Assembly: GCA_036245525.1 (NCBI GenBank)
Contig: BTPG01000004.1
Span: 48,886,323-48,950,322 of the forward strand
Direction of reading: 5' to 3'
DNA length: 64,000 bases
Origin: Semisulcospira habei
Taxonomy: Eukaryota; Mollusca; Gastropoda; Semisulcospiridae
Positions 21,900 to 32,446 of this stretch are shown here, one piece after another (the first letter of the stretch is position 1; the number at the start of each line of letters is the position of its first letter). Under the pieces are notes generated by a model. It did no database searches, had not been told where the DNA came from, and worked only from the letters and a program-made list of their open reading frames with translations. The position numbers were made by a program, and so were the translations under genes.

Positions 21900-22352
21900 A
21901 AATCTTCTGGTAGAAGAACCTTCCTCCTCCAGGAAAGGAATTGCTGTTTGTCTTTTTATCGGCGTTTTTGTAGCTATTTCCTTAATTGCAGGGTGGGGAA
22001 GCTACCCCCAAGCCCAACCCCCTTACTAGGAGGACCAGGTTTGTTTTTTTTAGACCATGTTGGTTCACGGCACCTTATTTCATTCGGTGCACCACTCTTG
22101 CGAGGGATCCCCTATCCACCACCCAGGGGACGCGCCTCAACGCCATATGGTCCCAGAGCGAGGGTTTGTGTGTGAACTCGCCCAAAAATCAAATAGGGAA
22201 GGGGGCGGGGGGAGTTGGGGGGGGGGGGTCGGTGGGGCTTCCAAACACCCCAAAAAGGGACTTTGTTATAGCATTTTCAACAATTTTGGACCGGGGGGTG
22301 GGGGGGGGGGAAGGGGTCCGGAACCCCTAAGATCCCCCCCAGATCCGCCCCT

Positions 22353-22402
22353 GCTCATGAGTCCCCGCAGTTGCGGGGCTCATGAGGATCTATGCCTCTT
22401 GC
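22353..22402. mobile_element. B-family hairpin, left arm truncated
   Basis: CTCATGAGTCCCCGCAGTTG and GATCTATGCCTCTTGC. The missing start is replaced by the end of family O. Confidence 0.7.
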
Positions 22403-22706
22403 TGACACCACTTTGAATTCATATTCCTGAGACAACTAGGGTTTTTGTTGTTGCATTAACGGAGATCAGTTGCAGAAACACAGCCTGCGTCAACTGGCAC
22501 TGAAGGGGTTAAGACAGCGCAGGAATGCGTACAACATGGAATGCCGCTTTGAAAAAAAAATCTTTAAAAAAATTACAGCAGGGAAGCATTTACAACAAAT
22601 ACAACACCAAGAACAAAAGCAACAACTGATAACGACAGTAGCATCAGCCACAACAAAGAACGATCTTTACGACTTGAAAACACTCTTATTCTAAGCCTTT
22701 TACCGA

Positions 22707-22916
22707 TATAACCCACAACCGTATTTCCCAAAATTTGGAGGTGTTTTCTAACGACTATGTACCATTGTAGGAGATGGATCGATCATGATAATTCAAGGGT
22801 AGTGCCAGATGAGCCTTCAGGCGCCAAGCTCATTTGGCACTGACTACCCGGCTTTAATTATCATGATCAATCCGCCGGCATCTCGTGCTGTAGAGCGTTG
22901 GGGCTAAATGGGTTAG
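22707..22916. mobile_element. A-family hairpin MITE with short insertions
   Basis: ATAACCCACAACCGTATTTCC at left, GGGGCTAAATGGGTTAG at right. The right arm reads GGCACTGACTACCCGGCTTT and ATCCGCCGGCATCTC, with extra GACT, GG and CCGG bases. Confidence 0.75.
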
Positions 22917-22919
22917 AAT

Positions 22920-23104
22920 CAGCCCAGTGTAAGATAGTAATGGCCGCCACAGACTGTACAAAAGATGAAACACTACGCCGACGTCTACCTGTATGAAGTG
23001 TCAAGATGTTTGTCTTTAGTTACACGACACCAAACAAATTACGGCAGGATTAGCTCCCTTCCGCTATCGCCCTCAGTGTTCCGGGCCGGGCTCAAGTTCC
23101 TTTT
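22920..23104. other. Nothing recognised
   Basis: Unique-looking sequence between two hairpins. Confidence 0.4.
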
Positions 23105-23172
23105 GCAACAGACATAGAGTCTCATGAGCCGCTGCAGTCGCAGAGGGGCTCGTGAGAGTCTATGTCTCTTGC
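23105..23172. mobile_element. B-family hairpin
   Basis: GCAACAGACATAGAGTCTCA pairs with TGAGAGTCTATGTCTCTTGC. GAGTCTC/GAGAGTC is a paired change from the usual ATCCTC/GAGGAT. Confidence 0.8.
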
Positions 23173-23586
23173 AGCCTTTCCTCAAACGGAGAGTGTTTTA
23201 GCAAGTTGAGCAGACGACTCTATAGCAGCTTTGGCAGGTGCTGTTACTCAGTCATTAAAATTATTTTTCAGCCTCCAGGCGGCGTAACTAGATCTGATTC
23301 AGATTATCTATTCACTGAAACGTGGTGAGAAAAAGCATGCCTCATTTGCGATGTAGACTTCGGCGTAGCTTCTTTCAAGCGGATTTAATGTGCATATTTT
23401 CTCCTTACATTCGCGGCATTCAGTATCTGCCTGGCAGTGGCGTTTATGCGGATTTAGAGCTGAGTTGTATCGCGGAGTGTGTATAGAACAGTTATGTGCA
23501 ACGACGTAAATCTGCATCGCCCCCAAGGGCGTCAAATCAGTGAAATTTATACGTGGTGCATTCACTGCCTCCGGTACCGCTCAGTG

Positions 23587-23778
23587 ATAACCCATATCAT
23601 CCTGAGGCTAAAAGCTTCAAATTTGTACACTGCCATGCAAGCTACATTATAGCTTTTACATATACGGATATAGACCAATGGCTTTAGTTCAAGGGTGGTG
23701 CCAGAATAGCTTGGCGCATAGAACTATTTTAGTCAAACTTATTTCACACACTGGTGTATTCCGAATGATAAGGGTTGA
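23587..23778. mobile_element. A-family MITE, right hairpin arm mostly deleted
   Basis: ATAACCCATATCATCCTGAG at left. AGTTCAAGGGTGGTGCCAGA is present, then it jumps to GAACTATTTTAGTC. Nearly the same flanks as the intact core at 39318-39438. Confidence 0.7.
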
Positions 23779-23865
23779 CACAGACTGTGTTTCTACAATC
23801 TTCGTTAATTCAACACACAAAAAAACTCCTAGATTTACTAGGAACATGGATCCACAGTGGTGTTA

Positions 23866-23931
23866 GCAAGAGGCAACGATCCCCATGAGCCCCCGCAACT
23901 GCTGGAGCTCATGAGGATCGTTGCCTCTTGC
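23866..23931. mobile_element. B-family hairpin with compensated arm changes
   Basis: GCAAGAGGCAACGATCC and GGATCGTTGCCTCTTGC. AACGATC/GATCGTT replaces the usual ATAGATC/GATCTAT in both arms. Confidence 0.82.
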
Positions 23932-24261
23932 AGTTTGTTGGTGTTTAAGTTTTCTCGGGTTGAGACTGAAAGTAATGTCTGTAACTTGACTTAGTCACGG
24001 GTAGTGCCGGATTTTTTTGGCGCCTCAGTCTCAGTCATGGCATCAATCCAATGAGGCCACCGTCTACCCTTGAGCTTACTGACATGCATCACAGTTCTGG
24101 TCGATCCGTTTTCCGCGGCAAAGCCGGTTTTGCACCGGAACTGATGCAGGAGTTTTCTTTTCACACGTGGCTATTTCATACGCTCCTGAAAATAACTACT
24201 CTCATATCGTGCTAGTGATTTTAGACCTAACGGCTTTGCATGCCTTCTCAGTCACACGTGA

Positions 24262-24308
24262 GCTGGTCGATAACTGATTTCGGACCCTAAGACGTAAGGC
24301 CCAAAATG
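24262..24308. repeat. F-family fragment
   Basis: ACTGATTTCGGACCCTAAG and CGTAAGGCCCAAAATGACAG are the inner part of the F palindrome. Confidence 0.5.
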
Positions 24309-24461
24309 ACAGACGGCATGCAAATAGCGATAGTGTTTGTCCGTCAGCGATTTTGTAGCAACAACGAATACACACACGCAAGGCTAACGAAGCGAGAGTC
24401 TATTGTAAGTCAAAGTACGAAAATCAGATCGGTTGTGCATGAAAGTTGTAAGGTGAAGTGA

Positions 24462-24522
24462 AATCCCAGTGCGCAAAGGTCTCGGGCCGACGTCGGCCCG
24501 ATGACCTTTGCGCACTGGGATT
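24462..24522. mobile_element. D-family palindrome, short and near-perfect
   Basis: AATCCCAGTGCGCAAAGGT pairs with ACCTTTGCGCACTGGGATT around CGGGCCGACGTCGGCCCG. Confidence 0.85.
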
Positions 24523-24673
24523 GCTTCTTCTGGTGTCTTCCATATCAATATTGCGCAAAACGCTCTTATATTAATTAATTTATTTATTAGTGGGTGGGTG
24601 TGGGTAGTGATGGTGGAGTCGGCAAAAGGGGAGGAGGGGTATTAGTTTGCGGGTCGAGTTTTGCAGCGTGCCA

Positions 24674-24765
24674 TTAACCCTTTGGGTGTCGGTAGCGATT
24701 TTAGTCACGATGATTCCTGCAGAAATCATCGCGACTAAAACCGCTACGGACACCCAAAAGGTTAA
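24674..24765. mobile_element. C-family palindromic MITE, TTAA-bounded
   Basis: 92 bp. CCCTTTGGGTGTCGGTAGCG at left, matching right end, tip TTCCTGCAGAAA. Confidence 0.88.
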
Positions 24766-24937
24766 CTCGACACCCAGTAGTGTACACATTGTCAACCCTG
24801 GCAGCGGCGCGTGGTTCTTTCGTCTGACCTGATCCCTGTGCATTGTGTAATCAGGTGTGGCAGACAAGACTGGGTGTCAATGACAGTGTCACAACAGAGT
24901 TCTCCACTGACCTCGTGTGTTTTCTGTCAATCTGATT

Positions 24938-25152
24938 TTAACCGTTTGCGGCCAGTGCCCGACGCGGATTGTGGAAACTGTAATATTTGTCAATTCAAGT
25001 TCAAAGTCAGAGAGCCAAGAGACCATTGAAACACAGTGGTGTCAGCAAGGGGTATAGATCCAGATGAGCCCCCACAGTTGCGGGGGCTTATGCGGATCTA
25101 TGCCTCTTGCATTTGGATTACGTTTACTTTTTCTCCGCAGTGAAGGGGTTGA
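24938..25152. mobile_element. B-family MITE, near complete
   Basis: TTAA, then CCGTTTGCGGCCAGTGCC at left; CCGCAGTGAAGGGGTTGA at right. Core hairpin 25045-25110 with GAGCCCCCACAGTTGCGGGG tip. This shows that B hairpins sit inside larger TTAA elements. Confidence 0.8.
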
Positions 25153-25590
25153 TGACTTCTCTGATAGCGTACGACGTAGGAGAATCAAATCAGTCAGCAC
25201 TGTTTGATTTTCGAATTGCTGTCTTAACTAGTGTCAGGCAACTGAACAATACCCCCCTCCCCCCCCCCTCCACCCACTCCCCCCCCCCACTCCCCCTTTC
25301 TGAGGATTCTTTATATCTCAGCTGTTTTCTTCCTCTTTTCCTATGGACAGCTTACAAGATTTCGCACACCTGCGTCCGAAGTCAAAGGAGCATACCTTAG
25401 GAAGATGTTTTTCCCTTTTTCAAGACGCACATGTGTTTTTAACTTTCTAGCAGACAGATAATGTTTAACGATTAAGACCGTTTAAGAAGTGTAATGTTTT
25501 GTGACAAAGAAACAACCGGGTGTCTAGTGACGGGGTGTTCTACGTTTGCCGGCGGATGATTGTGTAAATCAGGCTTCAGTCAACGTTCGA
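25153..25590. other. No gene recognised
   Basis: A C-rich tract lies at 25252-25298; the rest is unremarkable. Confidence 0.4.
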
Positions 25591-25800
25591 GTTTGACGTC
25601 CACAGCACCGAGGTGATCATGGATGGCCCTGACGGGCGGGTTATGGGGGACAGGGAAATCTATTGCCTATGGAGTACGACCTGAACACTGATCAACTCAG
25701 GCGCACTCTAACTGTGCCACTTTGATTTACCAGGACCTTTCAACGGACATGCTATTGAACAAATCCGTTTTTCCCCCTGGATCCTTCAGTCAACACCTTG
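25591..25800 (+). repeat. Dispersed family N
   Basis: GACGTCCACAGCACCGAGGT, GGAGTACGACCTGAACACTG, CACTTTGATTTACCAGGACC and CGGACATGCTATT. Shared with 30.27-30.56, 38.74-39.20 (split) and 44.08-44.26 kb (reverse). Confidence 0.75.
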
Positions 25801-25848
25801 CCCAACAAAGATATCTTCTGCGCAGACAAGCGGACACAGACTTTGTCA

Positions 25849-26011
<163 letters not shown>

Positions 26012-26149
26012 GGAGGGCTCCCGCAAACGGATATTATGACACGTGCAAACATCTTCGTATGGGTACCTGTGTGTTTTGTTAAATCATTGTTGCAGTTTGT
26101 AGTGTTGTAATTCGCATTACTTTCGATGTTGTTTGTGAGTGTAGTGTAG

Positions 26150-26262
26150 CTTTGCCTGTTATTATATGTCTGTAGATGTAGCAAGGACAAATTGGAAGAA
26201 AGGCCTGTGCGCCTAATATCTCAATCCTTGATATATAAAGTTTCAGTCAGTCAGTCAGTCTT
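26150..26262 (+). mobile_element. Possible retroposon 3' end
   Basis: Contains GGAAGAAAGGCC, AATATCTCAATCCTTGAT and TATAAAG followed by (CAGT)n. The layout of a conserved end plus simple tail suggests a LINE 3' terminus; weak. Confidence 0.35.
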
Positions 26263-26353
26263 CTAGAGCCAACGTGCTGGCTTTGTTAGCCAACTAAACG
26301 AAAGATACCTATCTTGTGCGCGGACAAGCGAGCGTAAATTTCGTCACTTACTT

Positions 26354-26472
26354 CCCAATGCGCAAAAGACCATCAGACCGACGACGGCCAACGTCAGCCG
26401 ACATTGGCCCGCCCACGACCGTAACCGCGTGGGCCAACGGCGGCCGATGTCGGCCATATAACCTTTGCGCAC
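26354..26472. mobile_element. D-family palindrome, long form
   Basis: CCCAATGCGCAAAAGACCAT at left, AACCTTTGCGCACTGG at right. The centre CGCGTGGGCCAACGGCGGCC pairs imperfectly with GGCCAACGTCAGCCG..GGCCCGCCCACG. Confidence 0.7.
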
Positions 26473-26617
26473 TGGATTCATAGCCCTGCCATTCACTTCC
26501 ACATAAACTGCGTACAGAACTTTACGAGTAGCAGGAGATGGATGCCATTTTTGACGAGAGTGACGCCTCTGCTAAGTACAAGTTATGTCGTTGTCGTCTG
26601 CTAAAATATAGTTGGAG

Positions 26618-26735
26618 ATGGATCAGCCGCGATAGATCAAGGTTAGTGCCTGGCTGGCTTGGGCGGCGCCTTCAGGCGCCAAGCCAGCCAGACACTACCC
26701 TTGAGCTGTCATGGTCGATCCATCTCCATCTACTC
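26618..26735. mobile_element. A-family hairpin, variant arms
   Basis: TGGCTGGCTTGGGCG pairs with CGCCAAGCCAGCCA. The usual AGATTAGCTTGG is replaced in both arms together. Confidence 0.75.
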
Positions 26736-27116
26736 CAGAATGCGCTGGAAGTGAAAAGGGTGGCAGGCAAGAAATGTACGAAGCATCTCGCAGGTGTTTT
26801 GCCTCTGGTTAATGGCAGGATAAAAAAAAATACTTGTTTGTGATTTTCTCGTTGCCTTGGAGGATTTTAGGGGTCATGGATTTTGGTCGTGTCACACGCA
26901 CGCATGCGCGAACAGAGACACAAAGCCCGTGACACAGTAGCTGTGTGAACAGAGGATCCGAGGTTAGTACTGAGTTACGGAGGTTCACATAGACCCGTAG
27001 TGGAAGAGGTGCAGCTAGCTAGCTACCTTACATCGGCTCCACGGCGGGCTTTGATTGCTCAAATTCTCCAATACAACGGTTGAACTGTTGAGAAAAAACG
27101 TGGGCACGATCCAACT

Positions 27117-27182
27117 GCAAGAGGCATAGATCCTCATGAGCCCCCGCGACTGCGGGGGCTCATGAGGATCTATGCCTCTTGC
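27117..27182. mobile_element. B-family hairpin, perfect 66 bp
   Basis: GCAAGAGGCATAGATCCTCA and complement; tip CCCCGCGACTGCGGGG. The right flank ends GGCAGGGAAGGGGTTAG (27270-27286), the family TIR. Confidence 0.88.
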
Positions 27183-27286
27183 TGAGACCAGTTTGTATCC
27201 ATGTCTCTTGGGCGGTGTTGGCTTTTGGTCGTTGAATGATCCATCAGAAACAAAAATGTACGTACAGTGGCAGGGAAGGGGTTAGT

Positions 27287-27660
27287 GAACTTTGTTAGTC
27301 ATTTTGTACAGCATTATTGTAAGACCTACCAAAAACCTTTCTAAAGGAAATATTGCGAACTGTGAACGCTTTATTGCCTTAGGTGTATCTCTTTAGCTAT
27401 AGTCCTTAGGATTTTTGTTTGTTTGTTTGTTTGGGGGTGGAGTGGGGGTGTCAAAATTGCAGTTGGGGGGGGGGGGGGGGCTAAAATCATGGACTTCCGC
27501 CAACCGCCACCCGCCCCACAGCTCACAATTCCAAGACAACATATGCCCACCATGAAACTGCACCTGCTGCAATAGCTTCACGTCCCAAACGCTGATGTGA
27601 TCTAGATATAAACGTTTGCCACATACCCACCTGAGAAAACCCCACCAGAATAAGGATAAT
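27287..27660. other. No gene; short repeat and G run
   Basis: GTACAGCATTATTGTAAGAC matches 4.17 kb. GTTT repeats and G runs lie at 27414-27480. Confidence 0.5.
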
Positions 27661-27662
27661 GG

Positions 27663-27750
27663 TTAACCCTTTGCGTATCGGTAATGTCGGTTGTCCGGTC
27701 ACATAGGAATCATCGCGACTAAAACCGCTACCGACAAAGCAAAGGGTTGA
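27663..27750. mobile_element. C-family MITE, left arm diverged
   Basis: TTAACCCTTTGCGTATCGGT at left. The right arm AATCATCGCGACTAAAACCG is intact. Confidence 0.75.
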
Positions 27751-27931
27751 AAGGTTTTCAGTATCCCGAAACAAGGCTAGTACGGTGTGCACGCAGAAGA
27801 TTATACTTGATGCGCAGGCGGCCACCGATGCCGGCTCATCAGAATTTGGATTCCCTGTTTGACTTATACAGTTCGCGTTATAGTTGGCCGGGCTGACTCG
27901 GCACTGACGTTTTTACAGTATAAAGCCCTAT

Positions 27932-28100
27932 TTAACCCATTTATCCCCGAATCCCTACAGCAAGAGATTGAAGGCGCCAAGCTAATCTGGCATTACCTTT
28001 CATGATTATCATGGTCAGTCCACCTCCTGCAACTGGTACATAGTCGTTAAGTAGCACTTCGAAAATTTGTGAAATGCACCGGCGGGGCTAAAAGGGTTAA
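27932..28100. mobile_element. A-family MITE, hairpin arm deleted
   Basis: TTAA to TTAA, 169 bp: CCCATTTATCCCCGAAT at left, GGCGGGGCTAAAAGGG at right. Only the right arm GGCGCCAAGCTAATCTGGCA remains. Confidence 0.78.
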
Positions 28101-28587
28101 AGGCCCAGTGTATGTATCACGAAAGGGCGCACGGCAGTTAGGGCCTCGACAAACATTTCCCAAGTCTTTGCATTCGCTTCATCATGAAGCAATGCCGAGA
28201 CTTTTCCAGAAATGTCACGGTGTGTTGGTGTTCTGTCGTTTCTGCTTTTTTTGTGACTGTCTGTTCTTATGTTTAGTCTGTGTTTGTTTGTCTGCCTGTT
28301 TGTGCGTCTGCCTGTTTGTATATTTGTGTGTCTGTCTGTCCGGTTGTTTGTTTCTTTTGCTTTATGCCAGTTGCTTTACAACAATTGAGGATGACCTTTT
28401 CCTCCCCGGTTTGCACTGTTTTCCGACCAGTTTTACTACTCTCTTGCCCTTTTGACTCCCGGTAAATGATAGCACCTGCGGATGTGGGGGATTAGGCGTT
28501 CAGCGGCTAACCCCCCCTGTGGCTTCCGCCCACCGAGAAGCGAAGATCTACAGTCTATGTAATCCGCAGGTCCAGCTCTGATCCCTC
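28101..28587. other. No gene; degenerate TGTTTGTCTGCC repeats
   Basis: A CTGCCTGTTTGTGCGTCTG-like tract lies at 28258-28360. Otherwise nothing recognised. Confidence 0.45.
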
Positions 28588-28687
28588 CCAGTCAGCAAAA
28601 GGTCTTGGGACCGGCGGTAGACCTCAGTTGGTCAGCGCACGGCCGTGCGCGGGCCAACTGATGCCTACCGACGGCACCAAGACCTTT
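28588..28687. mobile_element. D-family palindrome, variant
   Basis: AGTCAGCAAAAGGTCTTGG at left, CCAAGACCTTTTTT at right. Centre GCGCACGGCCGTGCGC; GGTAGACCTCAGTTGG pairs with CCAACTGATGCCTACC. Confidence 0.75.
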
Positions 28688-29122
28688 TTTTCAGATGACA
28701 CCAGAACCTAGAAGTCTGATCGACGTAGATTTTCAAGGACTTTGTCAATTTGTTTGTTTGTTGGTATATTCATGACCCGTGCCACTGCTCAAAGGTATCA
28801 TGACACATCGGTGTGACCCTGCGACTGCAAAAAGGTATCATGTATTCGTGTGACCCTGGGACTCTGACAGCTCATGGGGATCTATATGCCTCGTAGCCTG
28901 AAAACAGATCCCGCTGTCAGATGGCCTTAGTCGCCTGCTCGGCGTTAAACCTAAATAACTGACTAACTAACTGAGCCTGAATGTGACCTATCCCCTCTGT
29001 GACCAGCAAAGGTGTAGACTGATTTACATCAGTAAACATCTGTGGCCGGTCGGGCTTGTGGCGCAGATTCAAATATGACGGACATGCAGCCTCATACCGG
29101 GGCCACTATGACGATGGTAGGG

Positions 29123-29214
29123 TTAACCTTTTGGGCTGTCTGTAGCGCTTTTGGTCGCGATGATTCCTGCAGGAATCATCGCGACCAAAAGCGCTACCGA
29201 CATCCATAGGGTGA
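29123..29214. mobile_element. C-family MITE with compensated changes
   Basis: GTAGCGCTTTTGGTCGCGAT pairs exactly with ATCGCGACCAAAAGCGCTAC; two differences from the family norm are matched on both arms. Confidence 0.85.
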
Positions 29215-29521
29215 ACACGCTGGGTCCATGAGACTCGATGCCGCTGGCAGTCGGCAAGGGTTGAACGCACGTGTGTGATTTTGAGGGATTTTACCTGATT
29301 ACCGCAGAGGCAGAGCATCCGACTACAAAGAGCCCTGGGAGAGTGTCGGGTATCAGGCCCAGAGACTGGAGATTTTATATCTCTCTGTTTATCTCCACCC
29401 TCACAACAGAAGTCACGAGCTTACTGCTAGGCTGAGCCACCGTCGATCACCTCCATCTGCGGAATGAAGATTCTGATTGTGTCGGCAGTGCCGGTCTATG
29501 TCTCTTGACCTTACGCCCCTG

Positions 29522-29708
29522 GCCCATTACATCCTGAAGCTGATTTTTTTTGTTGTTGTTGTTGTTACATTGCCTATTGTCTTGTGAGGCGTCAAGTTAT
29601 TCTGGCACCACCCTTGAACTAAAATGGTTGATCTATCTTGTAATCTGTAATGCAGCCTTCATAGGACAATATGCAAATTAAAAAAAAAAAATCAGATGTA
29701 ATGAGCTA
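29522..29708. mobile_element. A-family MITE, left hairpin arm deleted
   Basis: CCCATTACATCCTGAAGCTG at left. GGCGTCAAGTTATTCTGGCA and CCACCCTTGAACTA form the surviving right arm. GTT repeat in the spacer. Confidence 0.68.
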
Positions 29709-30250
29709 GGGCCGTAAGGAGAGTCAAATTTCTTGCAAGCAATAGTGTATAAATACGAAAGGATGAAAAGCGATACAGAATTAAAGTCCAACATCAGGTA
29801 CCAGCAAACGACGTTGCTCTTGATGACCTAGACTGGTCCCACGAGTTTGTCTCCTCTCCCTTGAATCGTCAATTTCCATTTTCCAAGTATGAAGTATTAA
29901 GATTGATGGGTCATCGTTTTTCGTCCCAGAGAATACTTTACCCCCCCCCCCAGCCCCACCCCCCACCCCCAAACATGATTAACCTTCGTGTAATGACAAA
30001 ACAAGCATGATTGGGAGTCGCTCATTTGCGGCCTGCCGCATACGGATACTCGGCAAATGAAGTTAGCGCTCGAGACATGCCGCATAATGCTAACTTCAAC
30101 TCCCGCGTGATATCCGTTCCGTCACGTCTCTTGATGCTAACTCTCTCCGATGCGGCATGAAATCCGTTCCGTCTAGTCTCTTAAGTTGATGATAACTTTC
30201 TCCGCCGCATGATCTGACTGCGGTACGTCAGTCTCAAACGAGTTAGACTG
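29709..30250. other. No gene; C run and I-like fragments
   Basis: C-rich run at 29940-29970. CTGCCGCATACGGATACTCG, CTCGAGACATGCCGCAT and TGCGGCATGAAATCC (30030-30210) resemble the I palindromes. Confidence 0.45.
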
Positions 30251-30265
30251 TAACAGTTTGCCTGC

Positions 30266-30560
30266 CTGATTGATTAGTTTGGGGGTTTAACCCTTTGGGT
30301 GTCGGTAGCGATTTTAGTCGCGATGATTCCTGCAGGAATCATCGCGACTAAAACCGCTACAGACACCCCAAATGGTTAACGTCCACGGCAACCGGGGTGA
30401 TAATGGACAGCTCTATGTAATATGACCTGAAGTGATCAATTCAGTCGCACCACAACTGTTCTACTTTGATTTTACCAGGGCCTTTCATCGGGCATGCTAC
30501 AGAACGAGTCCGTCTTTTTGCCTGGACTTTAGTTTGTCTGTGCCAAGAGGTTTCTCTTAT
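30266..30560 (+). repeat. Dispersed family N, interrupted by a C MITE
   Basis: GATTAGTTTGGGGG flanks the C element on the left and AACGTCCACGGCAACCGGGG on the right. The same sequence is continuous at 38.74 kb and, in reverse, at 44.24 kb. Confidence 0.75.
30287..30379. mobile_element. C-family palindromic MITE with paralogous empty site
   Basis: 93-bp fold-back between TTAA copies, inserted at the TTAA in the family N sequence GGGTTTAACGTCC. The uninterrupted site at 38.75 kb has a single TTAA. Confidence 0.9.
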
Positions 30561-30596
30561 TCGAGAGCTGTGCTGACTGCACCGAGCACGCTCCCT

Positions 30597-30632
30597 CCCC
30601 CCCCCCCCACCCCCACCCCCACCCCCACCCGT
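30597..30632. repeat. C-rich (CCCCCA)n tract
   Basis: C runs and CCCCCA units. Confidence 0.8.
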
Positions 30633-30916
30633 CTCAAGAGTCAAAATGAAGGGGGAAAAAACCTCTCAGCTTTACGAAAGTGAGGGAAAATGTCCAAATA
30701 TGATGGATAATTCGTCACATGTTGCAGGCATTAATTTTCATGGGCGTGTACTCGCACAGAGAGAAAAAGGAGGGAAAGAAAAAAGGAGATGAAAAAATGT
30801 TAAAGAAAACATTCCACTTCTATTCGCAGCATGCAGCTAGTCTGTCGACTAATTGCCGAAACTTTCGTAGACTGAACTCTCTTTCATCACCTCTGCACGA
30901 CGAGCACAGATGTAAA

Positions 30917-31053
30917 TGAAAACTAAGGAGATGCGTGCAGATCCTCAAGACAGTGCTTAACCCATAACATCCTGAGGCTGAAATTGTTAAACACTTGCTT
31001 ATTGTCTTATGAAGGCTACATCAGCTGCAGATGAGGAGACAAATCAAACATTA
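30917..31053 (+). repeat. Duplicated segment, copy 1
   Basis: GATGCGTGCAGATCCTCAAG and the outer left half of an A MITE. Near-identical to 33228-33364. Confidence 0.75.
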
Positions 31054-31173
31054 GTTCAAGGGTGGTGCCAGAATAGCTTGGCGCCTTAGGCGCCAAGCTA
31101 TTCTGGCACCACCCTTGAACTACCACAGTTAAATTTATTTCCAGCAAAAGTGTATCAGGATGAAAATGTTTAA
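30957..31173. mobile_element. A-family hairpin MITE, complete
   Basis: 217 bp, TTAA to TTAA. CCCATAACATCCTGAGGCTG and the partner TGTATCAGGATGAAAATG. The hairpin TAGTTCAAGGGTGGTGCCAG is perfect around GCGCCTTAGGCGC. Confidence 0.88.
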
Positions 31174-31439
31174 AACAGCTATGGTTTCCTTCATCTGAGG
31201 AGAGATGTGATTTCATTATGACTTCAACGTTTGAGGCCGGGAATAGGCAGTGCGAAGAAATTAGTTCAGCCCCTACTTGCAGAAGCGCACAATTTCCTGA
31301 TGTCCAGCACCATGCAGGGGTTCATGAAACTCTTTGCATCTTGCTACGTGGAAGAGGGCTGGCTGACATTTATAGCTGCGTTATCCGCTGCATACAGTAA
31401 TAACGGCTGGTCATCGACATTATATATTATTAGTCATTG

Positions 31440-31504
31440 GCAAGATATGTAGATCCTCATGAGCGCTCGCAACGCGAGGACTCACGAGGATCTACATCTC
31501 TCGC
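31440..31504. mobile_element. B-family hairpin, variant
   Basis: AGATATGTAGATCCTCATGA pairs with TCACGAGGATCTACATCTC. GTAGATC/GATCTAC is a paired change. Confidence 0.78.
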
Positions 31505-32029
31505 CAACGTGCTGGGGCTTATGATAACCGAAGCCTCCTCATTAGATGCGTCTAAGCTGGCCTGTGCCGACCTCTTACAAGGAGGTGCGGTCACATGAGC
31601 ATAGATCTACGCTGCCTGCGCAAGCTTGGACTAGGCTGCGTGCGTTGATCGTCATCCGTTCCTTTCAAAGATAAGTCTTCTCCGCACGTCTGAGGTTGCA
31701 ACAGGGCCTACGCTGCAGTGTGGACGCGGCCTCGTGTGTTTATGAAGATCTGCACCTAGTGAGGATGCGTGCCGTTCGCTACTGTACCAAGACGTATCTC
31801 GGCGTGAAATTGTATCATCTGCCAGCAGGGTATACTGTTTGCGTAGCGCCTGCGCCAATTAGGGCCTTGATTGAGTTGAGGGGAGCTAAATCCCACCCCG
31901 GTTAACCCATTGGAAGCTAAACCCCACCTGTGTGACCCTTTCAGCCTTGACACGCTACAAAAGAAAATCATAGTGACGATTGAGTTAGTTGATGTGTAGT
32001 GCCAGGATAGCTTGACGCCTCAGTAGAAA
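31505..32029. other. No gene recognised
   Basis: Short open frames only; no splice-supported coding segment. Confidence 0.4.
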
Positions 32030-32130
32030 GGCCATGGTAGTTCAAGGGTGTAATGGTGCGAAAAAAGATTGGCGCCGTTGAGCGCCAAGCTATTTTGGCA
32101 CCACCCTTGAACTATCGCGGTTGATCTGCC
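32030..32130. mobile_element. A-family hairpin, tip altered
   Basis: CATGGTAGTTCAAGGGTG and TTGGCACCACCCTTGAACTA. The left arm has an AATGGTGCGAAAAAAGA substitution. Confidence 0.68.
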
Positions 32131-32201
32131 TCATGAAATGGTGTGACAACTTCAGAGGAAAACTCCTAAGATTTACAACTTATTTTGGTCTCTCAGTGTG
32201 T

Positions 32202-32316
32202 TTAACCCATTTAACCCTACAGCCGATTTTCCCAAATTGTGGAGGTCACGGTGTTACCAAATGACCAGTTGCAGGGTCAATATAGTGTGTGTAGTGTGTT
32301 GGGGTACATGGGTTAA
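32202..32316. mobile_element. A-family MITE without its hairpin
   Basis: 115 bp, TTAA to TTAA. CCCATTTAACCCTACAGCCG and GTTGGGGTACATGGG with the normal left spacer (CCCAAATTGTGGAGG). The whole fold-back core is missing. A second TIR (CTCATTCTACCCCA) follows on the shared TTAA. Confidence 0.75.
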
Positions 32317-32445
32317 CTCATTCTACCCCAACTATCTGTGTAATAGGACATTATCTATGGGCCGATGGCCGCAAAACATCTGTTCAGTCTGCCCCATAGT
32401 GGGGTAGACCCCTTGATGCAGCGCGTCTGTGCGCGCTGCGGTGCG

Positions 32446-32446
<1 letters not shown>

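Larger units (their letters stand above)
18868..22163 (-). mobile_element. Full-length RTE-type non-LTR retrotransposon (inactive)
   Basis: About 3.3 kb on the minus strand. It reads 5' UTR (about 22163-21900), endonuclease, reverse transcriptase, then a short C-terminal domain ending RGDRRK, TAA and a (GTAA)n tail. Perfect 12-bp duplications GTTTGTGTGTGA flank it at 18856-18867 and 22164-22175. The length and short-repeat tail fit the RTE clade. Lesions make it non-functional: a frameshifting local duplication near 21205-21240, a CAG-to-TAG nonsense codon at 19373-19375, an extra A in a homopolymer near 19136, and a small deletion near 19105. It is inserted in a G-rich family O element. Confidence 0.88.
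18786..22351. mobile_element. Family O element split by the RTE LINE
   Basis: Left part 18786-18867 (GTGTGTGGGAGG and G runs) and right part 22176-22351 (CTCGCCCAAAAATCAAAT, AAAGGGACTTTGTTATAGCA, AGATCCGCCC). The join lies inside the block that reads CGTGTGTGTG..ACTCG in intact copies. The left limit is uncertain. Confidence 0.6.
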
